This document shows positions 23,036 through 33,717 of a stretch of 64,000 nt of DNA, piece by piece. The translations under genes and the position numbers were made by a program. The notes under the pieces were generated by a model. The model ran no database searches and was not told the origin of the DNA. It saw only the letters and a program-made list of their open reading frames with translations. Position 1 is the stretch's first letter. Every line of letters begins with the position of its first letter. Source of the stretch: Papio anubis (lineage: Eukaryota; Chordata; Mammalia; Primates; Cercopithecidae); contig NC_044984.1 of the NCBI RefSeq assembly GCF_008728515.1, forward strand, positions 123,065,349 to 123,129,348, read 5' to 3'.

Positions 23036-24100
23036 GTGCTCCACTGACTGGGCCAGCGGGCAGAGATTGAGGAGGGTTTTGGCAAGTGTCCTAAAGCAGG
23101 GAGCAGGAAATGTTTGGGTCTTCTGATGCCTGGGCCTCTTCTTATCATTGTAATCATCTCTCACTGACTTCAGAGAACGCTTTCTTGAATTTGCCAGAAA
23201 AACCATAGAGTCGACACACCAGTTCACTTCCCCTTAATCGCTTGAAAGAAAGAGACGAGATCCTCTTTTTCTTTCCCCAGAGGCTTTTATTTGTCCAATA
23301 TGTCAGTAACACCACATGGGACAAGGGATTTCAGGACTGGATTACCGCTTGTGCTTCTCAAAATTAAATCTGCAAAGCTGGGCTGAGACACAGGAAACTG
23401 GAAAATTTCTCCCCTAATTTGCAAAAGGTTTGAATTAATCCAGGAGATCAACCCAGGGCAGCAAGGGAGGCCCCTGGCTGCTGCTGTCTGGACATACCCA
23501 TTTGATGTGGACCTCACGTTCTGGCGGATACTCCCAGACTCCTCAGCAGACATGCTCGTTAACAATGGAGGAGGAGGTAATGAAACCTCGGCTGAGGAAC
23601 TTGGCTCACCGAGAGCAGAGAAAAACTGGCCAGAGAACAGCAGCAAGTCACATGCTCAGCTGACAGCATCACACCCGTCCATTTGGGGCCCGAAAAATCT
23701 CATTATTCAGACACTGTATTTGCTGGGATAGACAACAGGCAGATTTTTAAAAATCCATTTTTACAGGGAAATTTGGGAGGAGAGAGAAGTATATCTAATT
23801 ATGTGTGTTTTGATCATTTAAATTTGTGATAATATAAAACATGTTGTTGTTTGCGACATCAAGCTGCTTCCAGCTTCTCTCGTTTTCTTTAGATTTTCAC
23901 TTATTTTATTTTTATTTTTTGATTGATGATAAGCCAAAATGCCTCCTTTTCATCCTATTATCTGGTTATATTCAAATTTTCCAACATAAAGATTAAGTAT
24001 GATATTACAGTAATGGCTCGATGAACTTGAGCCAAAAAAAGCAAGGTCTAAATATAATATTAGAAATTGGATTTGAGCCGAAACCTACAATAGTAATTAA
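23036..24100. other. Repeat-poor intronic stretch
   Basis: Two overlapping frames at 23287-23731 on opposite strands have no recognisable domain. No interspersed repeat recognised. Confidence 0.5.
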
Positions 24101-24104
24101 TTGA

Positions 24105-24875
24105 AATCTGAAATGATAGAGAAATTAAAACGGTCAATAGCATTTGCCGTGGGGGCACTGCAAATTAAAGCCACAATGAAATATCGCCTCCCATGCACGA
24201 GAAAGGCTGAGATGGAAATGGTGTTGGTGTGGATGTGGGGAACTGGAACCTGCATGTGCTGGTGGTGGGAATGCAGTAGGATGACAAAGTGTTGTTGGAA
24301 AACAGTTTGCCAGTTTCTTAATATGTGAAACATACGCTTGCCATACAACCCGGAAATTCTGCTCTCAGGAACCTAAACATCTGTCCATATGGAGACAGGA
24401 AAGCAAATGTTATCATGCAACATTATTTATAATCTCCAAAACCCAAAATCAATCCTTGTGTCAACTGGGGAAAGAATAAACAAATTGTGGGTAGCCAAAG
24501 AGTAAAACGCGATTTGGCAATCAAATAGAACAATAGGTAAAAATAAATCAAATGCATGAAAAACTATTTGGCAATAAAAGAAACCACTGAGATGAAAGAA
24601 GTCAAGCGTTTAAAAATTACATATTGTAGGATTCCATTTAGACGAACTTTCTAAAAAAGGCAAAACTATAGGGACAGAAAGCAGGATCAGTGATCACTGG
24701 GGGATGGCTGTTGAAGCACAGATTAATTGCAGATAGCACAAGGGACCCTTTTGCATGGTAATGGTGTTCCAAAACTGGATTGTGGTACAGGCTACACAAT
24801 TGTATAAAATCACCAAAATCCATTGCACTGTATGCTTAAATGGTTAAATTTTATGGCATGTGTATTTCCCCTCAG
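24105..24875 (+). mobile_element. Old L1 (L1M) ORF2 end and 3' UTR
   Basis: AAAGCCACAATGAAATATCG, TGCTGGTGGTGGGAATGCAG and the terminal TGTATGCTTAAATGGTTAAA follow L1 order. The reading frame is broken. Confidence 0.85.
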
Positions 24876-25830
24876 TAGGGCTCTGGAGGCCTTGACAGTA
24901 TGAGGGGAGTAAAGTCCATTTTCCTCTGGTCAGTCCGTTTTCTGGTCAGGTGTGTGGACTGCAGCTTGTTCTTTGTTCGGAAAAGTCCACGACAGGGAAA
25001 ACGTTTGCTGGGACTCGTGGTGCCGCCAGTCTCTGCCACAAGGGGGCGGTGCCATCTATTATTTAAGTGGCAAATGCTGGGCTTTCAACTTCTGGTTAAG
25101 GTCATAGGATTCATGGGGTTTGGGGGCGAACAACGTTGAAAGGGAGAATGAGTCCTCTGTGCTGACAGCTGCAGTGGAAGTAATGGGGTGCTGAGATTGT
25201 GAACCTCCTGGCCTTCGCTGAAACAGATCAGAGGCAGCCCTGATGGGGGACTCCTGGCCTCACTAGAGAAAGCCTGGGAAACTAGATGTGGTTGTACCCA
25301 TGCCACAGTCTGTGGAGGGCCTGGGTGGACCATGGCGCTGTGGCTTTTCAGAACCAGTACGGCCTCCCTCCTCCAGAGCCCTCTCTCACTGCCTTGCCAC
25401 AGCCAGGGATGGGCACCCCCCCCGGCTGGGCCAACGGGGTCTTTCTGGTTCTTGACTGGCGATGCAAGGACAGAACAGAAACCACCTCCTGGCATCCCCT
25501 CGCCAGCATCTTCCTACCAAGACATGGAGAAGCCCGCACTGCCCAGGCCCAGTCATGGCACCTGAACGCCGATTCTGTGGGGCACCTGAGATCCTTCCAG
25601 CACATTCTTCTCTTGCTTGAGTTACCCAGATTTCGTTTCTGTGCTCACACCCTCAAATCCTCACTTGATGAAAGCTTTCTATGATTTTATAGGCACCAAG
25701 AAAACCAGACTCCAAATTGCCTATGGATGTTCACTCAACCCACCATTGCTAGCTCGCCCCCTCTTTGAAGTGTTTCCCTCTACCTGTGTTTCTCTTTGAG
25801 ATGCCAGTGCCCCAGCAGGAGCACCCTTTG
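24876..25830. other. Repeat-poor intronic stretch
   Basis: Frames of 132-136 aa on opposite strands at 25085-25684 overlap each other; composition is GC-richer but no domain or exon borders stand out. Confidence 0.45.
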
Positions 25831-26484
25831 AGCTCAGTCCATCAGCGTTGGATGTGAGTGTGTTTCTTGGAGTCCATCAGTGTTGGATGTGAATGTGTTT
25901 CCTGGAGTTCATCAGTGTTGGATGTGAATGTGTTTCCTGGAGTCCATCAGCATTGGATGTGAGTGTGTTTACTGGAGTCCATCAGCGTTGGATGTGAGTG
26001 TTTAGCTCGAGTCCATCAGCATTGGATGAGTGTGTTTCCTGGAGTCCATCAGCATTGGATGTGAGTGTTTAACTCAGTCCATCAGTATTGGATGAGTGTG
26101 TTTCCTGGAGTCCATCAGTGTTGGATGTGAGTGTGTTTACTGGAGTCCATCAGTGTTGGATGTGAGTGTGTTTACTGGAGTCCATCAGTGTTGGATGAGT
26201 GTGTTTACTGGAGTCCATCAGCGTTGGATGACTGTGTTTACTGGAGTCCATCAGCGTTGGATGTGAGTGTGTTTACTGGAGTCTATCAGCATTGGATGAG
26301 TGTGTTTACTGGAATTCATCAGCATTGGATGAGTGTGTTTACTGGAGTCCATCAGCGTTTGATGAGTGTGCTTACTGGAGTCCATCAGCATTGGATGTGA
26401 GTGTGTTTACTGGAGTCCATCAGCGTTGGATGTGAGGGTGTTTACTGGAATCCATCAGCATTAGATGTGAGTGTGTTTACTGGA
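25831..26484 (+). repeat. Minisatellite of 33/35-bp units (about 19 copies)
   Basis: Each unit contains GAGTCCATCAG, then YRTTGGATG, an optional TG, AGTGTG and TTTACTG. Units with the extra TG are 35 bp and those without are 33 bp. The early copies are the most variable (TTTCCTGG, TTTAGCTCG). The 89-aa frame at 26131-26400 is just the repeat translated (VYWSPSALD). Confidence 0.96.
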
Positions 26485-27606
26485 GAACTTTGTCATGTCC
26501 AGGTGAATGCCAGCCTGGCTTCTTGGGGTGATTTATCAGCAGCTGTCCAGCTAGCTCCCACAACAGGCTAGCAATGGAATTTCAGGGATTCCACACAGCC
26601 AGTGTATTACTCACACTCATGCAAAGTGTGGTGCAGGTCAGCCTGGCTTCCCCTCCAGCCAGTGACTCAGGGATCCAACTCACACTATCCTGTGATACTG
26701 TCACCCTTGATTGTGCCACCAGGGAGGGAGGAAGCAGAGAGCTGGCACACTGGTTCTTCTGTGCCTTAGCCTGGAAGGGACACACATCATTTCCACTCGT
26801 ATTTTATTGGCTGCAAAGGGTCTGGGACATAGACGCCCTGTGGCCCAGGACAGAGAAGAGGTCCAGGTATGGATGCACACCACAAATGCCTGTCACACTC
26901 ATATACCACAGACCACGTTCACCTCTTTCATAATACTGCTGGAGCAGGCTCTGCCCTTGGGACTGACTTTGAAAATACCTTTAATTTATAGCAATAATGT
27001 GTTTATACCCAAGTGATGCAAAATATTGCAAACAGTGAAAGAGATTACAACTTTGGAGAAACAAAATACATATTTCTCAACTGCCTCCATTCTTGGCTAG
27101 ATTGCAAAAAAATAAAAGGCCATTTCTCAGGGAAGTTGGTGCCACTTAGCCCATGTGCCACCCCAAAGGACGGCCTGTTTAATAACTCATTTATAGCGTG
27201 GGGCTTTCCAAAGATGGTGCCTGCTTAAATTTAATTGCTTTCTTTTTTAAATGAATGTTTTGAAATGGATTCTCTATCTTGTGTTAGAAGCAAATTGACA
27301 GATAAGTAAAGTTTGTTTCCTGTACCCCAGCTTGCACTGTGAATGAATTGAAAGTAAATGAGGAGGGAGTTGGGTTTCCCTGCAGTGACAGCCCAGAATT
27401 ATTGGTCTGTTACTGCCAGCCAGCAGAGCTGTTAGCTATGTCCTCAGGGAGGGAGGAAAATTTGCTCAGCTACCATTTGAGACAAGTTGCATCTCCGCAG
27501 GATTGATCTGTTAAGTGGTTTACTATTGTGAGTCTATGTTCCTCCAGTGGTAACCTCTGGCAGAAACTCAGAGTGCAGTAGGGAAGAGGAATGAGACTTG
27601 TTTTTA
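26485..27606. other. Repeat-poor intronic stretch
   Basis: No interspersed repeat or exon recognised. The 119-aa frame at 26574-26933 lacks domain likeness. Confidence 0.45.
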
Positions 27607-27800
27607 ACGCCATGTGACTAATGCAGTTAACACAGTTCTCCACAGTCTAGAAGCCACATGCCTGGACCCTTGTAGGTCATTATGACAAGGATGACTGTCC
27701 TTTGTGTTCTGACCACTGTATTCTTGGGGTTTCCAGGTACCCCAAGAAGACCCATGAACAGCTCGTGTAAGAATCTCGTTAAAAGGAGGTCATTGCTATT
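27607..27800 (+). repeat. Copy A of a direct duplication 1.8 kb apart
   Basis: GAAGCCACATGCCTGGACCC, GACAAGGATGACTGTCCTTT and CCAGGTACCCCAAG recur in the same order at 29400-29600, offset by about 1805 bp. Confidence 0.85.
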
Positions 27801-27849
27801 GTAAGACATTTAACATGGATAAAGTTTTACTTTTATAAAAGGTAGGAGA

Positions 27850-28157
27850 GGCATGGCATGGTGGCTCACATCTGTAATCCCAGCACTTTGGGAGGCTGAG
27901 GTGGGAGGATTGCTTGAGGCCAGGAGTTGGAGACCAGCCTGGGCAACATAGCGAGACCCCATCTCTACCAAAAAGAATTATTAATAATATCAGGGCAAGG
28001 ACGGTGCATGCCTGCAGTCCCAGCTACTCGGGAGGCTGAGGTGAGAGGATTGTTTGAGCCCAGAGGTTACAGGCTGCAGTAAGCAGTGATCTTGCCACTG
28101 CCCTCCAACCTGGGCAACACAGAAAGACCCTGTCTAAAAAAAAAAAAAAAAAAAAAA
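27850..28157 (+). mobile_element. Alu SINE (AluJ/S-like)
   Basis: GGCATGGCATGGTGGCTCAC to a long A tail. GTCATTGCT follows the tail and also occurs at 27789, 53 bp upstream of the Alu start. Confidence 0.92.
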
Positions 28158-28166
28158 GTCATTGCT

Positions 28167-28880
28167 GGCCCATGTTCATCAGGAGATTAGGGAGTCATCA
28201 TGGTCACTCACAGGGCACCAGAGAAATTGCAGAGCCAATCTCATTTGTTACCTGAAAAGTCTCATTTACATGGATGCAAATGAGGTGATGTTCAGATTCC
28301 ACCAACTGGAGTGGTGTGGGCTCCAACCAATCAGAACAGACCAGAGTCATAACACTGACCAATCAGAAGGGGCTCGGAGGTTCGGCGTGGTCCACAGAGC
28401 AGCAGCCTGGATATAAATCTCCATCCCTCAGATGGGGACTGTAGATTCAAACCATGACTTGCTGTCCTGAGCCTTGCCCAGATTTCTAAATCCACCATTC
28501 CATCAGGGAGTAAGAAACGAATTTAGCCCCGTCCTTCTTGGGGTTTCTACCTACTTCACAGTTTTTTTGGGGTAACAACTCCTGGATCTCCTGCTGCCCA
28601 AGCCAAGGCTGAAGCTTGAAGATTTTGTTTCCTGGTCTTGACATACGGGCTGCCCTGAGCCATCCATCATTCCTGGATTGCAGTCTCTTCACATCTGCAG
28701 TTGTCTGTAGCCCAAGCACAGGGCCCCGGCCTCATCTCCAAGGCTGGCTCTTCAGACAACGACTCCATCCAGGGTCCTGATGGTGCTCCTGCAGGAAGCA
28801 GGCCAAGATCCTGCTGTTTCTTTCTAATTCAAGGCCTTCTTCATAAAGTGCCATGACCTCAAATTCCCTTATTTAAAATG
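28167..28880 (+). mobile_element. LTR-like block with promoter motifs (unclassified)
   Basis: Two CCAATCAG boxes (28327-28334, 28359-28366) precede ATATAAAT (28411) by 45-80 bp, the layout of a retroviral U3 promoter. GGGGTTTCTACCTAC and CTTCTTCATAAAGTGCCATG follow downstream. I cannot assign a family, and LTR ends are not clear. Confidence 0.45.
28327..28418 (+). promoter_or_regulatory. Candidate CCAAT-CCAAT-TATA promoter
   Basis: Two identical CCAATCAG boxes 32 bp apart and TATAAAT about 46 bp after the second. This predicts a start site near 28440. No open frame of interest follows, so any transcript would be noncoding. Confidence 0.4.
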
Positions 28881-28934
28881 CTTTTAGAACTCAAATAGGA
28901 AAGATGTGCAAATGGTTTCTCCTTTTCTTTCATG

Positions 28935-29370
28935 CCCTATATGTTCGTTAAGCAACTACTACGCCCAGTCACTGTTCCAGGCAGTAGGGGAGGAACAGCG
29001 ACTGAGACACAAAATCTCTTCATGGAGATTCTCTTTAAGAGGGAGACAGTCAAGGCCTCAAAGCTGAAATGAAACAATGTCTCCTAGGTGATCACAGTTA
29101 GGGAGACCATAGCAGGGAATGGGAATAGGGGGTGAAGGAAGGTGAGGGTGGAGCCATGCAGGTATCTCAGGGAACAGCACTCCAGGCAGAAGGAACAGCA
29201 TATGCAAAGACTGCCATGTTTAAGACATAGCAACAAGATGCTGTGGCTGGAAAACATGATGGACTGGAGGAGAAGCAGGGAGGAAACCGAGGGCTCCAGA
29301 TTCCACAGAACTTTGGCTTCACTCTGAATCAGATGAAAACCAGGCGGAGGTTTGAGCAGAGCAGCAGCCT
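28935..29370. mobile_element. Ancient mammalian interspersed repeat (unnamed)
   Basis: Words such as CACTGTTCCAGGCAGTAGGG, AGGCAGAAGGAACAGCATAT and GCAAAGACTG recur in the same order in part at 55.4-55.6 and 57.8-58.3 kb and are familiar from a common old repeat. Confidence 0.5.
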
Positions 29371-29397
29371 GGTCTCATTGATGTTTTAAAGGGTTTT

Positions 29398-29600
29398 TAA
29401 CTCTATTTTCAGCTCCATGTGACCAATGCAGTTAGCACCCTTCTCCACAGTCCAGAAGCCACATGCCTGGACCCTTGCAGGTCATTTCGACAAGGATGAC
29501 TCTCCTTTGTGTTCTGACCTCTGTATTCTTAGGGTTTTCAGGTACCCCAAGGCTGGCCCTGGCCGCTGTGTGCAGAGTAAACTCTCTTGAAATAGGATCT
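29398..29600 (+). repeat. Copy B of a direct duplication 1.8 kb apart
   Basis: The match to 27607-27800 starts at GTTTTTAAC and CCATGTGAC and fades after GTACCCCAAG. Differences are mostly single bases. Confidence 0.85.
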
Positions 29601-30295
29601 AGCCACATAACTAGATAATGAGAGAACCCCTACCCCATCCTCGTCTGCACATCAAAGGGATTTCTTGTTGGCTGTGGGGTGGGGTTGGTGCCAGGAGCAG
29701 AGCTGCACAGACCACCTGCAAGGAAGCTTTCCCTATCCTCCGGGATGGGAAGTGGGACACGTCAGCCCCACAACATCCCATTGATCTGTGTTTAAAAAAT
29801 CGGAAGAGACTCAGGACCCAACAAAGAACTCCTGTGCTAATAAAGGGTCAGCGATGAGGGTCACTCATTAAGATGCAACTCGCAAGGCAGCTGATAAGCT
29901 ATAATTAATGAGACACCGTCCAAGAACATTTGCAGCTCGGAACACAGAGTTCTCGGAGCCACAAGGAGCAGGATTCACAGAAGACAGAGGACGATGCCTC
30001 CACGTGCTTGTAAGTGGAGCGTGTTCCGGGAAACAGGGGCCCAGGACAGGAGGCCTGCCTGGTGGCCAGCATGGCCACGCTTCACAGCCCCTGACCCAGG
30101 CAAAGCCCTTCTGGAGCCCCCCTTGCTGTCTGGAATGACCAGAGAAGTGGATTTCATAGCATGGAGAAAAGTGCTTGGGCCACTTTGGAGGAAGGAGATT
30201 CATAAATCCACGGGATTGTTCTAACTTTGTCAGTTCACCAGAGTTAAAGAAAGATAACTCACCGTGGGGAAAAGTCTATGTAATGACCTACTTTT
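29601..30295. other. Intronic sequence without recognised elements
   Basis: The 111-aa minus-strand frame at 29868-30203 overlaps plus-strand frames and shows no domain. Confidence 0.4.
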
Positions 30296-30299
30296 AAAA

Positions 30300-30915
30300 A
30301 GGACCTTTCATAATGCCGCTCCTAGGTGTAAACCCAAGAGAAATGAAACCTACATCTACACAGAGACTTGTACCTAAATGTTCGCAGCAGCATTACTCAT
30401 AATAGCCAAAAAGTGGGAAGAACCCCAATGTCCATCAGACACAGAAGACTTGTACCTAAATGTTCGCAGCAGCATTACTCATAATAGCCAAAAAGTGGGA
30501 AGAACCCCAATGTCCATCAATTGAGGAAGAAATGCACAAAATGTGGTCTATCCATACAATAGAATATTATCAGACCATTAAAAGGAAGGAAGGACCAATC
30601 CATGCTACCACGCGGACAAACCTTGAAAATATGATGAAAGAAGCCAGGCACAAAGGGCCACATATTATATGATTCCCTTTAAATAAAATATCCAGAATAG
30701 CTAAGTCCATAGAGACAGAAAGCAGATTAGTGGTTGCCAGGGGCTGGGAGGAGAGGGGGATGGGAGTGCCTGCTAATGGGATTAGAGTCTCCTTTTGGCA
30801 TGAGGGAGATGTTTTGAAACCAGATAAAGTGAGAGTGTACTGGTTAGTATGCTTTAAATGTGTGCATCGTATGGTGTTTGAACTATATTTCAATAAAGCT
30901 GTTTTTTTAAAAGGA
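30300..30915 (+). mobile_element. Old L1 (L1M) 3' part with an internal duplication
   Basis: AATGCCGCTCCTAGGTGTAA, CAGCAGCATTACTCATAATA, TGGTTGCCAGGGGCTGGGAG and TATTTCAATAAAGCTGTTTT run in L1M order to the 3' end. Confidence 0.87.
30364..30519 (+). repeat. 82-bp tandem duplication within L1M
   Basis: AGACTTGTACCTAAATG begins at 30364 and again at 30446. The 74 bases up to TCCATCA are identical in both copies, separated by an 8-base GACACAGA link, so the event is much younger than the L1M. Confidence 0.93.
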
Positions 30916-30999
30916 GATTTCCTGAGATATTTAGTGTATGCATTTGCTTTTTCTAAGTTGAGCTCCAATATTTGAGGGATATTAGTGTCAGATATTGCA

Positions 31000-31245
31000 G
31001 TGGGTCAGGGCATGAGCTTTAGGGTTCCATCGGCCTGGGCTCCATCCCCGGCTCCCCTCCCCGCCTCCATACTTAGTAGCTACCAATTCTGGAACTAGTT
31101 CATTACACTTCCTGCAAATCTTCCATCTCCTAACCTGTGAAGTGGGGGAGAGTTGAAGTGCCAGCTCATTGGGCTGTTGAGACTAGATAAATCAGTGCAT
31201 GCAGAGATGCCTGGAACAGCACCTGGTACTTGAAAGGAGCTCAGA
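31000..31245 (+). mobile_element. MIR SINE
   Basis: GGGCATGAGCTTTAGGGTTC, TAACCTGTGAAGTGGGGGAG and AACAGCACCTGGTACTTG follow MIR order, with decayed core. Confidence 0.65.
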
Positions 31246-31369
31246 ATCATGGTGGGGTGCAAGGTGGCCCATGTTAGGGTTGATATTTTTACGACTACGA
31301 TGGTGCTGACTGGATCAATTCACCGTCAGCTCAGAGGGGCTGACACAGGAAGGGGAGAGCACGCTGTAG

Positions 31370-31724
31370 GGCTTGGCTGTCAGGAGGCTGGAAGGACGGG
31401 AATCCAAGTCTTCTGTGCCTCAGTTTCCCCTCCTGTGGAGGGCTTGGCTGTCCGAAGGCCGGAAGGGTGGGAATCCAAGTCCTCTGTGCCTCAGTTTCCC
31501 CTCCTGCAGACGGCTTGGCTGTCCGGAGGCCGGAAGGGTGGGAATCCAAGTCCTCTGTGTCTCAGTTTCCCCTCCTGCAGACGGCTTGGTTGTCTGGAGG
31601 CCAGAAGGGCGGGAATCCAAGTCCTCTGTGCCTCAGTTTCCCCTCCTGTGGAGGGTTTGGCTGTCCGGAGGCCGGAAGGGTGGGAATCCAAGTCTTCTGT
31701 GCCTCAGTTTCCCCTCCTGTGGTG
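31370..31724 (+). repeat. Five-copy 71-bp minisatellite
   Basis: GGCTTGGCTGT (or a close variant) starts units at 31370, 31441, 31512, 31583 and 31654. Each continues with GGGAATCCAAGTCYTCTGTG and CTCAGTTTCCCCTCCTG. Frames of up to 161 aa over it are translated repeat. Confidence 0.96.
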
Positions 31725-31811
31725 ACACCAGCCCTTTCTGCTCTGCTGTGTTGAATATCAAATGTGGCAATGATTTATGTGAAAATTCTTTGCAAAGAAT
31801 AAAGAGACATT

Positions 31812-32252
31812 GTTGCAGGTTGAATTTTGTTCCCCCAAAAGATATGCTGAAATCCTAAGCCTCAGTACCTATGAATCTGACCTTCTTTGGAAATAGGGTC
31901 TTTGCAGATACCATTGGGTTAAGATGAGGTCATTAGGTGGCTGCTAATCCAATGACTGGTGTCCCTGTAGGAGGAAGATTTGGACAGAGCCACAGGGAGA
32001 GCGCTACGCGGTGGCAGAGGCAGAGATTGCAGCATCACATACACAAGACAGGGAATCACAGGGTTGCAGGCAAACCCCTTGCTAGGAAGAGGCAGGCAAG
32101 GATCCTGCCCTAGAGCCTCAGAGGGAGCACAGCCCTGCTGACAACTTGATTTCAAAGTTCTGGCCTCCAGAACGGTGAGAGAATAAATTTCCATTGCTGT
32201 ATGCCACCCCGTTTGCTGTACTTCATTACAGCAGCCTTAGAAAACTAACAGA
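31812..32252 (+). mobile_element. MaLR-type LTR
   Basis: TGTTGCAGGTTGAATTTTGT starts it. ATAGGGTCTTTGCAGATACC, CCAATGACTGGTGTCC, AACGGTGAGAGAATAAATTT and AGAAAACTAACAGAG follow. Same family as 21480-21908. Confidence 0.75.
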
Positions 32253-33098
32253 GGCATGCACATAAATTACTATTATTCTCATGACTATGTGTACAATAGT
32301 GCATTGCTTGCTGCCTAACAACATCGTAGATGCCCAGTAACTCTGGGCCGCTCTGATGATTGATGGCTCCCGCAGGATCTCTGAGCTAACTACTAAGCTC
32401 TTGTCACTCAGCGCCACACGCACCCTGCTGTACTCTGCTATGGAGTGGTGGACTGAGATGCTGCCTGCTTTTAGACACGGATCTTAATTGGTACACTATT
32501 GCACTGTGCTAAGATTTCTAGAAGGAATTGCAAAGTCAAGACAAACGGAGATGACAGAGAAGGCGTAACTGAGAACAGCCTCCGCATGGATGGGCCTGCC
32601 AGTGTATTGATGAAGAAAGCCTTTTCTCTTGCTCCCTGTAAATGTTCAGAAGAGAAAGCTTCCTGTGAGAAGCCTCCTCTCTCCTCTGTCCCCTGCCCTG
32701 CCACCTCGGGGTCTCACTGCTCCTACCGAATCTAAGGCAGTCGCAGAGGAAATGAGGGGAATTGTTAGCGTCGCCATCAGCGATGCATTTTCCTATCGGC
32801 ATCTCCTCAAGCATTTTTTAATAAATTCTACCAAAACATCATACAGAACGCTAGGGGTTCATTAGGAAATGGGAGCGGGGAGGCGGTGTGGTCAGATAAC
32901 AGGTCCAGCCTGGTCTGCTCCATCAGGACTGCCCTTTGCAAGACAGCGGTAACAAGGTTCTCTTTGCTCCCCTGATGAGAGAAATTGTTACACCGCACCC
33001 GGCAGCAGAGCTGGGGTCTGCACTTAGCCTGCTCAGAGGGAAAATTACCTTAGTGGGTGGAATTGTAAGAGGCCTCCCCTACAATGCCTCTCTCTATA
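32253..33098. other. Repeat-poor intronic stretch
   Basis: Frames on both strands at 32471-32865 overlap and none is domain-like. Confidence 0.45.
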
Positions 33099-33130
33099 TG
33101 TGTGTGTGTGTGTGTGTGCGCGCGTGCACG
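33099..33130 (+). repeat. (TG)n with CG interruptions
   Basis: About ten TG units followed by GCGCGCGTGCACG, an alternating purine-pyrimidine tract. Confidence 0.95.
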
Positions 33131-33702
33131 TAATGTATTCTTAATCACCTGATTATGTAAATCGCTGGTTGCACCTAACAGAGCCAGCTTGTTAATCAGA
33201 TGGCTCTTCTCTGGGCTTTTCTGCCCTGAATCCAGAACCCACGCTTCAAGCACCCTCACTAATCAGCACACCGACGCGCGACCCGTGCACCATTTTAACT
33301 AGTATGCCGTGAATTGGGAAAATGAAGCGCCCTTTTGGAGTAATTTTTCTATTGCTGCAAATTAGACCGAATTGTCAGTCTCTGCTTTCTCCTTCCTCCT
33401 GTAACAGCCCTGCTGTCAGCCTGGCTCCACAGGGGCTCCCACCACCAGCAGCCACACAGAACAGTGGGATTACCACCACTCCCTGCCATTCCCAAACTGC
33501 AAGCCACCATCTAGCATCCTGGCCAGGGACTTGACTTCTCATGGTTACAAAACTGGAATTTGTTGTCATGCATTCAGGTATAACCAGTAGTAGTCTCTGT
33601 CCACCATCTCAAGCATAAAAAGAAATATCTACATAAGTAAGGCCATGACCACTCATTAGTCATCAGAGATTTAGGCTTCTCCTATCTTACCATCTCACCA
33701 TC
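33131..33702. other. Intronic sequence without recognised elements
   Basis: Nothing recognised. Confidence 0.45.
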
Positions 33703-33717
33703 AGTAAATGGCTGTTT

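Noticed and set aside
25085..25684. Possible unknown exon in a GC-richer block with open frames on both strands
   Set aside because: Frames on opposite strands overlap, no consensus acceptor and donor bracket a conserved-looking block, and no domain is recognisable.
26131..26400. An 89-codon frame with a repeated VYWSPSALD motif
   Set aside because: Arises from the 33/35-bp minisatellite units, not a coding repeat; the 35-bp units break the frame.
31249..31858. Overlapping frames of 158 and 161 codons
   Set aside because: Translated 71-bp minisatellite; a 71-bp unit shifts frame each copy, so the shared peptide in every phase comes from the DNA repeat.
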